23,839 nucleotides of DNA from a virus: positions 1 through 23,839 of the IMG/VR virus record IMGVR_UViG_3300045135_000017; one strand, written 5' to 3'. Below are positions 8,001 to 14,911 of the stretch, piece after piece (the first letter of the stretch is position 1; each line of letters begins with the position of its first letter). Below the pieces are notes generated by a model that was not told the DNA's origin, searched no databases, and worked only from the letters and a program-made list of their open reading frames with translations. Both the position numbers and the translations under genes were made by a program.

Positions 8001-8215
8001 GGAGCTACGGCTGATGCAGAAGCAACAAACTCTTGGCTTGGTCCAAGCACTGTAATGGGGCCACCTTCAGCAGCCGTACCATCGTGTGTGTGACCAGTAG
8101 AAGAGTTAAACGCAGCTTCAATTGCGTCATATTCACCGTCAAAGTCTGCAGCGTTGATAACGTTACCGTCAGCAATGTTGTTCGCTGTATCGTTCCTTGT
8201 GTAACCTGTGCCCAT
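5039..8215 (-). CDS. Tail fibre protein, 1058 aa
   Basis: A long beta-rich protein with few Cys or Trp. The N-terminus (MGTGYTRNDTANNIADGNVI, then GHTHDGTAAEGGPI at about 41-54) is the type that attaches fibres to podovirus tails in marine phages. The shaft contains repeated short strands: two copies 37 residues apart of TNGDIN-x2-PNGTG, and several copies of a pattern like MR-[IL]-D-x-x-G-x-[LV]-x-[IV]-G (for example MRIDSNGSVGIG, MRLDGSGRLGIG, MRLDGNGNLLVG). The C-terminus (after about 940) has a jelly-roll-like composition and ends SRISGGTA. I see no peptidase S74 chaperone at the C-terminus, although the repeat style is often seen in front of one. Starts 6 nt after the nozzle gene with AGAAGG upstream. 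It should bind the host surface receptor. Confidence 0.9.
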   Translation of the reverse strand: MGTGYTRNDTANNIADGNVINAADFDGEYDAIEAAFNSSTGHTHDGTAAEGGPITVLGPSQEFVASASAVAPSTNAGLDIGTASLKFKDLYIDGTAYIDGLGGNLLIDTTNALQFRDTALSISSSADGQLDIAADTTAKITSPEVIVTDDFRLQSDAAILTFGADDDVSVTHVADTGLDAQAASGFTLRLQTGDTTVESGNTIGKISFNAPDEASGTDAILVGAEIEAAAEATFSSTDNSTALVFKTNESAAATERMRIKANGDVVIKGASYDVTWDASDNALEFADQAKVKFGNGSDLQIWHDGTNNIIRDGGTTDSYLQTDNAWRFTDVGNNETHMIINDDGAISLYYDNSVKLATTTDGIDVTGDISVGNLNLITNTISSTDTNGDINLSPNGTGTVVINTDLDVDNININGNSITSTNTNGDINITPNGTGKVNIAGGFVPSEINLTSTDAGATAGPVFELHRNSASPADNDAIGAIDFAGQDSGGNKAIYASIDATIMDVTDTTEDGRLDFITQTNGSNYSRMRLDPTETVFNEAGADINFRIEGDVKTNLFVVDASEDKIGINTNSPNALFEVALGAEGEYLRVGGDNSNNGRALRFTSSTNTSNGALHTLDASSSNGAIAFATNSSEAMRIDSNGSVGIGCTPDSTISLDVQNLSASSNNVLLRVKNTTSLEDAGIVIEGNNGGQREYRIGVNTIANSSHLTFSGPTGYRYYLGSTEYMRLDGSGRLGIGQTAMSSMLHVRPQTDTNSQITLEHGSGGNSYGGFVRSFSGTNQGLAYGIYFNGTSTEKMRLDGNGNLLVGKTASNLTNAGIELRSTGEITATRNNNVFDINRTSSDGSIMQFRKDGTVVGNIASRSGLVSTIILDPRSAGNGGTGLTATGSSSPPAILPTDEDGTVQDNYANLGTSGGAFKNLYLSGTADVKEITYDSFNDGAGASGLNVVAYYSFDNNSQNSIGSDFNNRATLLYIVTTNGTTAIPMYPNAGSGVAWQVMVFDPDAGTFQQRSCSFVQGGSSGNTFTVQVASGSGSATIQRTAGSLAYQVYISRISGGTA
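6911..7057 (-). repeat. Two 111-nt spaced coding repeats in fibre shaft
   Basis: Two related segments encoding TNGDIN-x-x-PNGTG, starting exactly 37 residues (111 nt) apart: the plus-strand images are at 6911-6946 and 7022-7057. They are about three-quarters identical at DNA level by eye, so this looks like an internal duplication of a shaft unit. Confidence 0.7.
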
Positions 8216-8221
8216 TTTAAA

Positions 8222-10645
8222 TTACCTTCTTGTGTTAGTGCTATACTCTAGCGTGACAGCATCCAATGAAAATGGTGGGTCTGTACTGTCAGATGTATAC
8301 TGAAGTGAAACAACAAATGCTGATCCTATAATTTGTGTTTCAAACAGTGTTTTTAGTTTAGTGCTATATACTGCTGTTGATCCAAATGTAGCTTGACCTA
8401 AAAATGCAACAGTACCAGTTGAGTTGTTAAAATCAATTCGTGTAGGTTGCACACTATTCTTTTGGTCAAAGTCTAGTTTCAAACTTACGTCAAATGACAC
8501 ACTACCTTGTGGGTCTGTATACAAAAACATCTTATAAAATGTTTTACGTACACGTGGATCACTAATTGGCATATACGGTGTAGCAAACGTTGTTTGAATA
8601 TTGCCGCCATCAAAACTATTACCTTCTTCCATTTGATACAGATAACCATCGTCATTTGCAAATACAATTGTTTCAGCGTTTTGATAGAACCTACTATCTG
8701 CTACATAAGCACGAATGCCTCGTGTCTCAGCCCATGCCATACCTTCGCCACCTTGACCTGCCATCTGTGTACCAAGTATGCCTTGAGCATTTTCTTGTGT
8801 AATATTGTTGTTGTATCCTAACAATCTGTATTGTGACTTAGCACGAATAACAACACTAGTAAATGATGTATTATATAAATATAAGTCAGTTACTTGTTCT
8901 TGGATAGCTTTAGATACAACACCTAAACCAAAGTCACCTATTCTATCTGTGGCACTAAGAAGTCTTAGACCATCTGGTCCAAGGAACATAACATCACCAC
9001 CAACTTCTTGAATAGTATCTTTGTCAACACATCCAATGTCTATTGTAATTGGCTGTAGGCTAAAGTCAGCAATTGTATTACCAACTAACTGGAATATAGC
9101 AGACTCAGTAAATATAACTAACTGTTGTCTAAATACAACTAGCCCTGTGATGTTAGCTCCTACGGAGATTGTACCAGAACCAGCAGCGGCTGTAAAGTCA
9201 TTATCTGTAAAAGGTGCGGTAAAAACTAGTAAATTATCTTTGCCAAAGAATAGTTGGCTCTTAAAGCTAGTTACAAACTCAGCACCAATAATGTCAGCAG
9301 GTGCATCGTTAAGTGCGGTAAAGGTAGAGCCATCGTACAATGCAGGAACGTTAGTACCATCTACAATGGCAATCTTTTCATCTCCTACATAGTTATACCT
9401 AGAAAATCTAGTTTTGGTAGCATTTTCTCGTGACGTACTTAAAAAAGTTATAGCTGCATTATCTGCTGGTGAGCTATCCAAGGCAGGATCAATTGCTATT
9501 GTAGCACCGCCAGAGGTAACAGTAGGAGTAGCTGTAACTGTATAAATTAAATCTACACCTGCAATTTTAAACACATCACCTAACTGTGGTGTGGCAGTTA
9601 GTCCATCTACAATTAAACTGCTACCTGTTTGTGACGCACCATTTACAAGTACTGTGCCGTAGCTAGGAACGTTTACAAGTGAATATCCACTGCCTGTTGT
9701 CTTTAATAGGCTTTCATTTCTAGCTACAATAACTGAGTCTAAGAATACACCACAACCGATAGTAAGATGGTTAGTTGTGGTGCTGCTAAACTCTACTGTA
9801 TCACCGTTAGATGGAGTAACATCTAAACTGTCAGTAAGTGTTAATGATGCTCTATTGTCATCATCATCAAATGTAACACCACCAGATGCAATAGTGTACT
9901 CTGACTTAAACTCTAACGCAGTATCATCTGTTAGTGTAATTGCTACACCTGCAGAAGATGTACCCAATGTAACGTTAGGTGAGGAGAAAGCAGAGATAGT
10001 AGTTCCTCGTGGAATACCTGTGCCTACAATCTCCATTCCAGCTTGGATAGTACCTGACACGTTGTCTACTGGAACTGTAGTAGTCTTATACGTAAACTGT
10101 AGTGCTGTATTATTCGCTAGTGATCTAGCTTCAGATATTGTTATCAAGTTACCTACAACTGCAGTTACTGTAGTAGTAAACGGTAAAAGAGTAACAGCAT
10201 CGTTAGCAGTAAACGTTTGACCAACGGCAATAGTACCTGATGCCACATTATCAACTAGTACTTGATTACTTTCGCTTGTAGCACCGTTTACGTCTGCTGT
10301 AGGACCATTGACAGTATTAATTGTAGTAGAGCCATTAATGTCAGCAGTAGCATGTACTAATTTAAATTTATCGCCAGCTTCTGGTGTTTGACGAATATTA
10401 GCAATGTTTAGTGAAGTACCTGTTTGACTGTCGCCATGCACAACAGGTATACCATAAGGAGGAATAATGTCTTCGTCATATTTATTGTATCCAAGTATGC
10501 GTTTATAGCCACCCTCAATAGAAGGTTCAAAATTTCTAAGTATACGTGCAGACCCAGGCATGTTAATACCTTGCTGCAACGGACTCATGTTGGTAATAAG
10601 CCCACCGCTAAACTGAATGGGATATGTTTGGCGATTTGTAGGCAT
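8222..10645 (-). CDS. Tail tubular/nozzle protein (T7 gp12-like class), 807 aa
   Basis: The N-terminus has the hallmark of this family: PIQFSGGLITNMSPLQQG (about 9-26) followed by ARILRNFEPSIEGGYKRILGY, meaning the segment just after the start that is shared by podovirus nozzle proteins. The second half (about 400-807) continues as the family core, with TRFSRYNYVGDEKIAIVDG, FKSQLFFGKDNLLVFTAPF and ending in a beta-rich region. Residues about 72-400 are an insertion of beta segments that repeat internally: QTG[ST]SL at 74 and 339, VDNV(A)SGTI at 131 and 193. The protein forms the distal tube of the short tail below the adaptor. The length is near that of T7 gp12 (about 790). It begins 3 nt after the adaptor stop with only a poor ribosome site, so translational coupling is likely. 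Confidence 0.85.
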   Translation of the reverse strand: MPTNRQTYPIQFSGGLITNMSPLQQGINMPGSARILRNFEPSIEGGYKRILGYNKYDEDIIPPYGIPVVHGDSQTGTSLNIANIRQTPEAGDKFKLVHATADINGSTTINTVNGPTADVNGATSESNQVLVDNVASGTIAVGQTFTANDAVTLLPFTTTVTAVVGNLITISEARSLANNTALQFTYKTTTVPVDNVSGTIQAGMEIVGTGIPRGTTISAFSSPNVTLGTSSAGVAITLTDDTALEFKSEYTIASGGVTFDDDDNRASLTLTDSLDVTPSNGDTVEFSSTTTNHLTIGCGVFLDSVIVARNESLLKTTGSGYSLVNVPSYGTVLVNGASQTGSSLIVDGLTATPQLGDVFKIAGVDLIYTVTATPTVTSGGATIAIDPALDSSPADNAAITFLSTSRENATKTRFSRYNYVGDEKIAIVDGTNVPALYDGSTFTALNDAPADIIGAEFVTSFKSQLFFGKDNLLVFTAPFTDNDFTAAAGSGTISVGANITGLVVFRQQLVIFTESAIFQLVGNTIADFSLQPITIDIGCVDKDTIQEVGGDVMFLGPDGLRLLSATDRIGDFGLGVVSKAIQEQVTDLYLYNTSFTSVVIRAKSQYRLLGYNNNITQENAQGILGTQMAGQGGEGMAWAETRGIRAYVADSRFYQNAETIVFANDDGYLYQMEEGNSFDGGNIQTTFATPYMPISDPRVRKTFYKMFLYTDPQGSVSFDVSLKLDFDQKNSVQPTRIDFNNSTGTVAFLGQATFGSTAVYSTKLKTLFETQIIGSAFVVSLQYTSDSTDPPFSLDAVTLEYSTNTRR

Positions 10646-10648
10646 ACA

Positions 10649-11371
10649 TTAAAATACTCTAAATGAACTCACAGATGTACGGTTTTGTTGGATTGCAGTT
10701 GAACGGGCGTAGTCATAACGGTTGATATACAGACTACGCATGTTTTTAATTTCATCTAGGAATCTACCCTGTGCAACTTGCGCCTCTTGTGTTTCACCAC
10801 GAAACATGTATGCATAATGCATTGCACCATCTACAATAATATAACGAAACTGTTCAGGTATTGTAGGTACGTCAGTAGCGTTAAGAAGGTCTACTGGTAA
10901 ACGATAATATTCATACACAACGGTGTACGCTTTATCTGGGCAACGCACGAAACCAAACTCTTGGTTAGGTGTACGGAATACGTAATCAGGAAAACCACGA
11001 ACTGATGTAGCTGTATTGTACTCAGCATCAACGTATTTATCTAGGTACTCTTCATACGTAATTACTTTAATACGTTTTGTGTCATTGCCTAGTGTAGCAT
11101 TACGTTTAATACGAAAGCTATCAAAGTCTAATGTCTTAGCATCACTAGGAAATGTATAACGAACAATACCAGCAGTAAGTGTTTCTTCTTCAGTTACGTG
11201 ATTAAAGGGCCATTCGTATTCATGCTGATTGATATAACGAATTGCAGAGTTAACTGCATCTTTAATCATAGAGTATTCACCAACAGCAGTAGCAAAGTTA
11301 CTAGATGTTAGTTCAACCTCATTGAGCCTACGGTTTACGTCATTGACAAGTCCAATGTAATCATATGCCAT
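10649..11371 (-). CDS. Head-tail adaptor / tail tubular A-like protein, 240 aa
   Basis: MAYDYIGLVNDVNRRLNEVELTS opens a protein whose first 80 residues are helical (AVGEYSMIKDAVNSAIRYIN), followed by a beta part beginning ETLTAGIVRYTFPSD and a C-terminal helix. This is the layout of the T7 gp11-like adaptor family that joins the portal to the nozzle. The YEYYRLPVDL and PEQFRYIIVDGAMHYAYMFRG segments are typical for it. The last 25 residues (after RYDYARST) are a likely flexible tail. It is directly followed by the nozzle gene, as is usual for these phages. An AAAGGA site lies 8 nt before ATG 11371. I am fairly sure of the family; the role as adaptor ring follows from that. Confidence 0.8.
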   Translation of the reverse strand: MAYDYIGLVNDVNRRLNEVELTSSNFATAVGEYSMIKDAVNSAIRYINQHEYEWPFNHVTEEETLTAGIVRYTFPSDAKTLDFDSFRIKRNATLGNDTKRIKVITYEEYLDKYVDAEYNTATSVRGFPDYVFRTPNQEFGFVRCPDKAYTVVYEYYRLPVDLLNATDVPTIPEQFRYIIVDGAMHYAYMFRGETQEAQVAQGRFLDEIKNMRSLYINRYDYARSTAIQQNRTSVSSFRVF

Positions 11372-11372
11372 A

Positions 11373-11735
11373 TTAACGTTCCTTTATTCGTAGTTTAATG
11401 GTACGTTCTGCTGTACTTCCTGTATCATCTGTCATCTGACAAGAAAATGTATACTCTACATTATTCTGCCCACCACCAATATTTATTGTTGCAACAGTGT
11501 TTGTATTTGTTTGTGATACGTTCTGAATGCTGTCAGTAGTAGCCGATCCAGAGGCAGCAGTTAATGTTTCACCTGCTTCTATTTCAGTTTTTGTGTCGTA
11601 CAAAGATGATTTAACAAACCACTTAACACTGTTAATAACAGCAGGTGTAGCTGATCCATCATCAAGAAATCTTGACCAATCTACACTGTAATCTAATGTT
11701 TCATCTGGGTCTTTATTAGGCCAACGAAAGCTCAT
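11373..11735 (-). CDS. Phage fibre-tail adaptor-like Ig-fold protein, 120 aa
   Basis: MSFRWPNKDPDETLDYSVDW is a diagnostic opening: small phage proteins named 'fiber-tail adaptor' commonly have (K)DPDExLDYxxDWsxfL here. Next comes an Ig-like beta sandwich with VKWFVKSSL, DSIQNVSQTNTNTVATI, and a last strand STAERTIKLRIKER. The final motif (S-T-A-E-R-T-[IV]) recurs in the 37-aa protein encoded just upstream. GAGGA lies 6 nt before ATG 11735, at the end of that 37-aa gene. It probably helps attach fibres to the tail. Confidence 0.75.
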   Translation of the reverse strand: MSFRWPNKDPDETLDYSVDWSRFLDDGSATPAVINSVKWFVKSSLYDTKTEIEAGETLTAASGSATTDSIQNVSQTNTNTVATINIGGGQNNVEYTFSCQMTDDTGSTAERTIKLRIKER

Positions 11736-11737
11736 GT

Positions 11738-11851
11738 TTAATCCTCGTTTGCGTAGACTGTTCTATCTGCTGAAGTAGTTTTACGTTCTACTATTACTAA
11801 TCTTCGTTCATACCGAACTAGAACTGTTCTTTCTGCTGATGTGCTAGGCAT
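11738..11851 (-). CDS. 37-aa protein with an internal 22-residue-spaced repeat
   Basis: A gene of 37 codons plus a stop that fits exactly between the beta-repeat gene and the fibre-tail adaptor gene. ATG 11851 shares its A with the upstream TAA (TAATG), GAGGG lies about 7 nt before the start, and the downstream ATG is only 2 nt after its stop. The protein contains TSAERTV at 4-10 and TSADRTV at 26-32, exactly 22 residues apart, separated by strongly basic and hydrophobic strands (LVRYERRLVIVERK). The same sequence style (STAERTIKLRIKER) closes the next gene's product. I cannot assign a family; it is probably a small virion or fibre-attachment protein. Confidence 0.75.
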   Translation of the reverse strand: MPSTSAERTVLVRYERRLVIVERKTTSADRTVYANED

Positions 11852-12657
11852 TATGCGGCCCTCGGCAATACTACAGTTCTTCTACGGCTGTATCTATTTT
11901 TTACTGCCTCAAAATTAAATTGTACTGCAATTATTTTTACATGTACTGAGTTTCCAGAACTTGCATTTATAGATGCAGTAAATTCAGCAGGGGTAATTGG
12001 AACTCTTTGAACTGAACCCGTAACACTAACTGAGTTTAACTTTTCAACAAGGTTTACAGTTACACCGTTTACTGATCCTATAGCACTTACACTAGTAACA
12101 TCGTTAGCTGCTAATTCTTCTTTTACGTTTGGACTTACTATTCCAATAGAACCAGTAAGACCAAAACTTGGAAGTAGTTCGTTAAAACTAAATATAGGTT
12201 GAACTGCTGTAACAGCACCTGTAGCAGATACACCAGTTACTTTTTCAGTAATGTCTATTTCAAAACCGTCTACTGAAACAGACTCTACTGCAGTTGTACC
12301 AAATACACCAACTATTTCAAAAGAGTTACTAACACCTAGTGTATTAATACTACCTGTTAATGCTACGCTTGTGACATTGTGTGTATTACTAAATTCAAGA
12401 GAACCGTTTATTGCTCCTGTAGCAGATACACCAGTTATATCTTCTTTTATGTTTGGAGAAACTGTTCCGATAGAACCTGTAGCAGATACGCTATCAAGTC
12501 TTTCAGATATATCAATTTCAAATCCATTTATTGCAACAGGCTGTATGGCACCTGTAGCTGCAACTCCAGATAAAGTAAATGATATATTTACCGCACCGTA
12601 GCTAGATGCACCGTATACACCAACTCCGTATTTAGCTGAAGCTAGAACGACTGCCAT
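11851..12657 (-). CDS. Virion beta-repeat protein (nine repeats), 268 aa
   Basis: The N-terminus MAVVLASAKYGVGVYGASSYG is followed by nine units of about 20-25 residues centred on V-[SA]-x-T-G-[SA]-[IV] (positions 32, 57, 77, 98, 118, 143, 165, 190 and 210). The motifs alternate with strands such as GFEIDI and SPN[IV]KE. The last 45 residues differ (ASINASSGNSVHVKIIAVQ) and end in NRYSRRRTVVLPRAA. I expect an elongated beta solenoid or spike-like virion part. Proteins with this kind of repeat occur next to fibre-tail adaptor genes in marine phages as I recall, but with no settled name. Starts 10 nt after the 145-aa gene with GAGG 6 nt upstream, and overlaps the next small gene by 1 nt. Confidence 0.75.
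   Translation of the reverse strand: MAVVLASAKYGVGVYGASSYGAVNISFTLSGVAATGAIQPVAINGFEIDISERLDSVSATGSIGTVSPNIKEDITGVSATGAINGSLEFSNTHNVTSVALTGSINTLGVSNSFEIVGVFGTTAVESVSVDGFEIDITEKVTGVSATGAVTAVQPIFSFNELLPSFGLTGSIGIVSPNVKEELAANDVTSVSAIGSVNGVTVNLVEKLNSVSVTGSVQRVPITPAEFTASINASSGNSVHVKIIAVQFNFEAVKNRYSRRRTVVLPRAA
11995..12573 (-). repeat. Nine 20-25-residue coding repeats
   Basis: Protein-level repeats with core V-[SA]-x-T-G-[SA]-[IV]; centres are 20-25 residues apart. DNA is related but not identical between copies, for instance the stretches around 12230 and 12430 on the plus strand, which both contain GTAGCAGATACACCAGTTA. Confidence 0.8.
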
Positions 12658-12667
12658 AGTTTACCTC

Positions 12668-13105
12668 TTAGGCAATACGTATTACTGCATTAGATGCATC
12701 TGCTGTTGGAAATTCAATAGTTAAGTCACCTGCTGTAGCACTAACTGTACCACCAAAATCAATTACACAAATAGCTTTGTTTGATTGTGAAGAGTTATAA
12801 ATAATACAACCATCTGCTGATGTAGTTACGTTTGAAAATACTTCGTCAGTAAAGTCAACAATAGCAGTAGTACCGTCTGCAGAAATAGTTGCGCCGTCTA
12901 GCTGTTGTCCACCTGCTGAATAACCAGTGCCTGTAGCTTCATCAGAGTTACCTGTTACATCTGAATAGTTTGTTGTTGCTGCACCATACGTACCTGTAGG
13001 TGTATCTTTAATTAGTGCAAGTTTAATAACATCGGTATCCAAATCATGAGTACCGCCAAGAAGCTCTTGTTTAAAACTTGTGCACATTGCCGTTGTAATA
13101 GCCAT
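12668..13105 (-). CDS. Virion structural protein, 145 aa
   Basis: MAITTAMCTSFKQELLGGTHD is followed by VIKLALIKDTPTGTYG, ATGTGYSAGGQQLDGATIS, AIVDFTDEVFSNVTTSADGC and ends IEFPTADASNAVIRIA. This pattern (short helix, then a beta fold in which the ladder 'Y.AGG..L' is followed by 'DF.D..FS' and 'A.G..IYN') is a widespread small phage protein often found just after the capsid genes. It is usually annotated only as a structural protein. It has an AAGGGA site before ATG 13105 and is separated from the gene before it by a 59-nt spacer with a hairpin. It could be a head decoration or head-completion component, or an auxiliary tail part. Confidence 0.75.
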   Translation of the reverse strand: MAITTAMCTSFKQELLGGTHDLDTDVIKLALIKDTPTGTYGAATTNYSDVTGNSDEATGTGYSAGGQQLDGATISADGTTAIVDFTDEVFSNVTTSADGCIIYNSSQSNKAICVIDFGGTVSATAGDLTIEFPTADASNAVIRIA

Positions 13106-13128
13106 GTTTGAATCCCTTTAGTTGATCA

Positions 13129-13152
13129 GAGGGGCCAGTTGCCCAGCCCCTC
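13129..13152 (-). other. GC-rich hairpin in the spacer after the decoration gene
   Basis: The arms GAGGGGC and GCCCCTC (7 bp, all matched) enclose a 10-nt loop. On the minus (transcribed) strand there is no T-run after the second arm, so it is not a classical rho-independent terminator in that direction; read on the plus strand it is followed by AGTTTAATTTATTT. It may end or stabilise the 3' end of the capsid and decoration mRNA. No promoter is visible in the rest of the spacer (13106-13164). Confidence 0.6.
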
Positions 13153-13164
13153 AGTTTAATTTAT

Positions 13165-13656
13165 TTATGCTAGTGCATCACGTGCGACTTCATCGGCAGA
13201 CATTTCGCCAAGTCCGTCAACATCCATCAACACTGCCCATACACGTACCTTACCTGCGGTAGATACTGTTGTAGCAGCTTGGATCAATACATCAACTGTG
13301 TCTGATGTTGTGACCAAGATTGGAGTTGCAGTGTTTGCTAGTGTTGCATAATCACCTGCAGAAGCAGAGTCAAAAGCAAAACCATCAACAAACGCATCAA
13401 CGTCACCACCTGTGATACCAAGGTCTAGAACTGTACCTGTACCACCTGAAGGTGCTGTTGTACATTCCATACCTGCAGCCATTACCATAGTGTTAGCACC
13501 AACAGTAATTGCTTCAATAATATCAGCAGCAGCAAGGGCAGAACCCTTTGCAGTTGCAGCAGCAGCAAGATCAATTTCTTGCTCTACCATATATGGAGAA
13601 CGTCCACGTGCACTTGAACCGTGTGCGGCAGCGGATAAAGTAGTAACTGTAGCCAT
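13165..13656 (-). CDS. Probable head decoration/virion protein, 163 aa
   Basis: A small Ala, Thr and Gly-rich protein without long hydrophobic or charged stretches. Segments such as VEQEIDLAAAATAKGSALAA, IEAITVGANTMVMAAGM, TPILVTTSDTVDVLIQA and GKVRVWAVLMDVDGL show a beta-sandwich-like composition. The gene begins 16 nt after the capsid stop with a strong GGGAGGGA ribosome site, and is followed by a spacer with a hairpin. Small beta proteins encoded directly after the capsid gene are commonly head decoration or fibre-type surface proteins; I do not recognise the family precisely. Confidence 0.75.
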   Translation of the reverse strand: MATVTTLSAAAHGSSARGRSPYMVEQEIDLAAAATAKGSALAAADIIEAITVGANTMVMAAGMECTTAPSGGTGTVLDLGITGGDVDAFVDGFAFDSASAGDYATLANTATPILVTTSDTVDVLIQAATTVSTAGKVRVWAVLMDVDGLGEMSADEVARDALA

Positions 13657-13672
13657 TGTTTATCCCTCCCTA

Positions 13673-14737
13673 TTAGCGCAAGTTATATAGCGCATTAACC
13701 AACGCTTCTGGGCGTAGGATTTTGCGACCGTATAGGTGCATACCACGAACGATGTCAGCAAAGCTGTCAGGGTCACGATATGTTTCTGTCTTATTGATCT
13801 GCTCTGCAGTTGCAACCGCTGAGTCATGACCACCTACGATAACACCGTAGTTAGTTGCGTTTGACGCTGCGTTTGTTGCAGGACCAGAACCAATTGTTGG
13901 TAGGTTGTTTGAAACGTAAACACGGAAACCATGTAGGTTGTTCAACACAAGACCGTTGCGAAGTCCACCTGACTCACCGAAGTCTGCGTTTAGAAGACGT
14001 GAATCTTCGTCACGTAGAATTTCCATGAATACTGGGTCAACTACAAGCCACCGTCCAGATGTATCAACATTCTGTTGGTCTAGTTTACGAGCCATACGTG
14101 CAATCATTTGCAATGGGTTTGCTTCACCTGCTGTTGAAGGTGTAGCTGTTGCACCACCAGTACGTGGTAGCAATGCAATAGATTGCGATGCTGTACCTGC
14201 GTTAAAGTCAGAAGCGTCCAACTTCATTGAGGCAAGCAGTTCGTCAGAACCTGCAGTTGATACAGCTTTAGAACCGTTTACAGTTGTGTTAACTGTATCT
14301 GGGTTGCCGTGAATTGCAGATTGTTTATAACCTGACAAATAACCAAGAACATCTTGGTCAAACTGATCCGCTAGGCGGTATGCCGCACGGTCAGATGCAA
14401 GGCTTTGGAAATTGACGTGGCTATGAGCCTCTTCAATATCGTCTACCTTGAAAGCAAAATAGTTCGCTTTGTCAATGGTCAATGAGAAATCCTCATCGTC
14501 CAAATCTTGTGGCGTGATTGTAGTACCACGATCATACGCCTTAACAGTGATCTCAGGTTCTTTGATGATTTTAACTGAGTCGCCCATGTTTGCGATCTCA
14601 CCAAAATAATCTGAGTTTGTCACTGCTTCAACAACAGATGCCTTGCGGAATGCAAGTTGCACCTGTTTGGAATAGATTACTGGAGAAAAGTTACCGTTTG
14701 GTAAGTTTCCGTAACCTGCTGCTGTTGAAAATGCCAT
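13673..14737 (-). CDS. Major capsid protein (HK97-fold), 354 aa
   Basis: Builds the icosahedral head. The N-terminus MAFSTAAGYGNLPNGNFSPV is followed by KQVQLAFRKASVVEAVTNSD, then GDSVKIIKEPEITVKAYDRG, the long strand-rich 'P-domain' start, DQFDQDVLGYLSGYKQ, and RWLVVDPVFMEILRDEDSRL. The C-terminal part RNGLVLNNLHGFRVYVSNNLP is typical of HK97-like podovirus coat proteins. There is no obvious protease-processed delta domain at the N-terminus, and a separate scaffold gene precedes it. AAGGAG lies 7 nt before ATG 14737. It has its own 262-nt leader with a promoter, in keeping with the high amount of this protein needed. Confidence 0.9.
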   Translation of the reverse strand: MAFSTAAGYGNLPNGNFSPVIYSKQVQLAFRKASVVEAVTNSDYFGEIANMGDSVKIIKEPEITVKAYDRGTTITPQDLDDEDFSLTIDKANYFAFKVDDIEEAHSHVNFQSLASDRAAYRLADQFDQDVLGYLSGYKQSAIHGNPDTVNTTVNGSKAVSTAGSDELLASMKLDASDFNAGTASQSIALLPRTGGATATPSTAGEANPLQMIARMARKLDQQNVDTSGRWLVVDPVFMEILRDEDSRLLNADFGESGGLRNGLVLNNLHGFRVYVSNNLPTIGSGPATNAASNATNYGVIVGGHDSAVATAEQINKTETYRDPDSFADIVRGMHLYGRKILRPEALVNALYNLR

Positions 14738-14744
14738 TGTATTT

Positions 14745-14750
14745 CTCCTT
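14745..14750 (-). promoter_or_regulatory. Strong ribosome binding site of the capsid gene
   Basis: AAGGAG on the minus strand, 7 nt before ATG 14737 (AAGGAGAAATACAATG). Among the best sites in the window, fitting the need for hundreds of copies of capsid protein. Confidence 0.8.
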
Positions 14751-14823
14751 TAGCATTAAGCATGACAGATGCAAAACTAACTATACTTGTACGAAGGCTA
14801 ACAGTCTATGGGTGCATATACCT

Positions 14824-14854
14824 GTAAATATATAATGATCAGTCATATATTTAC
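14824..14854 (-). other. AT-rich hairpin in capsid leader
   Basis: The perfect 10-bp inverted repeat GTAAATATAT / ATATATTTAC encloses an 11-nt loop in which TGA and TCA could extend the stem. It lies about 90 nt before the capsid start. It could act as an mRNA structure or as a protein-binding operator in the DNA; nothing in the sequence decides this. Confidence 0.55.
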
Positions 14855-14911
14855 TGCATACGGGCCACTCTTATTAGGTTGTCCGAAAGGATATGTTGTT
14901 TGCGAATAAGT

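Noticed and set aside
9777-10220. Long plus-strand open frame (147 codons)
   Set aside because: It lies wholly opposite the nozzle gene, its low-complexity product reflects the Thr/Val-rich codons on the other strand, and no plus-strand gene exists elsewhere in the window.
12150-12570. CRISPR-like regular repeats
   Set aside because: The repeats are in-frame, diverged and coding (beta-repeat protein), with no constant spacer length.
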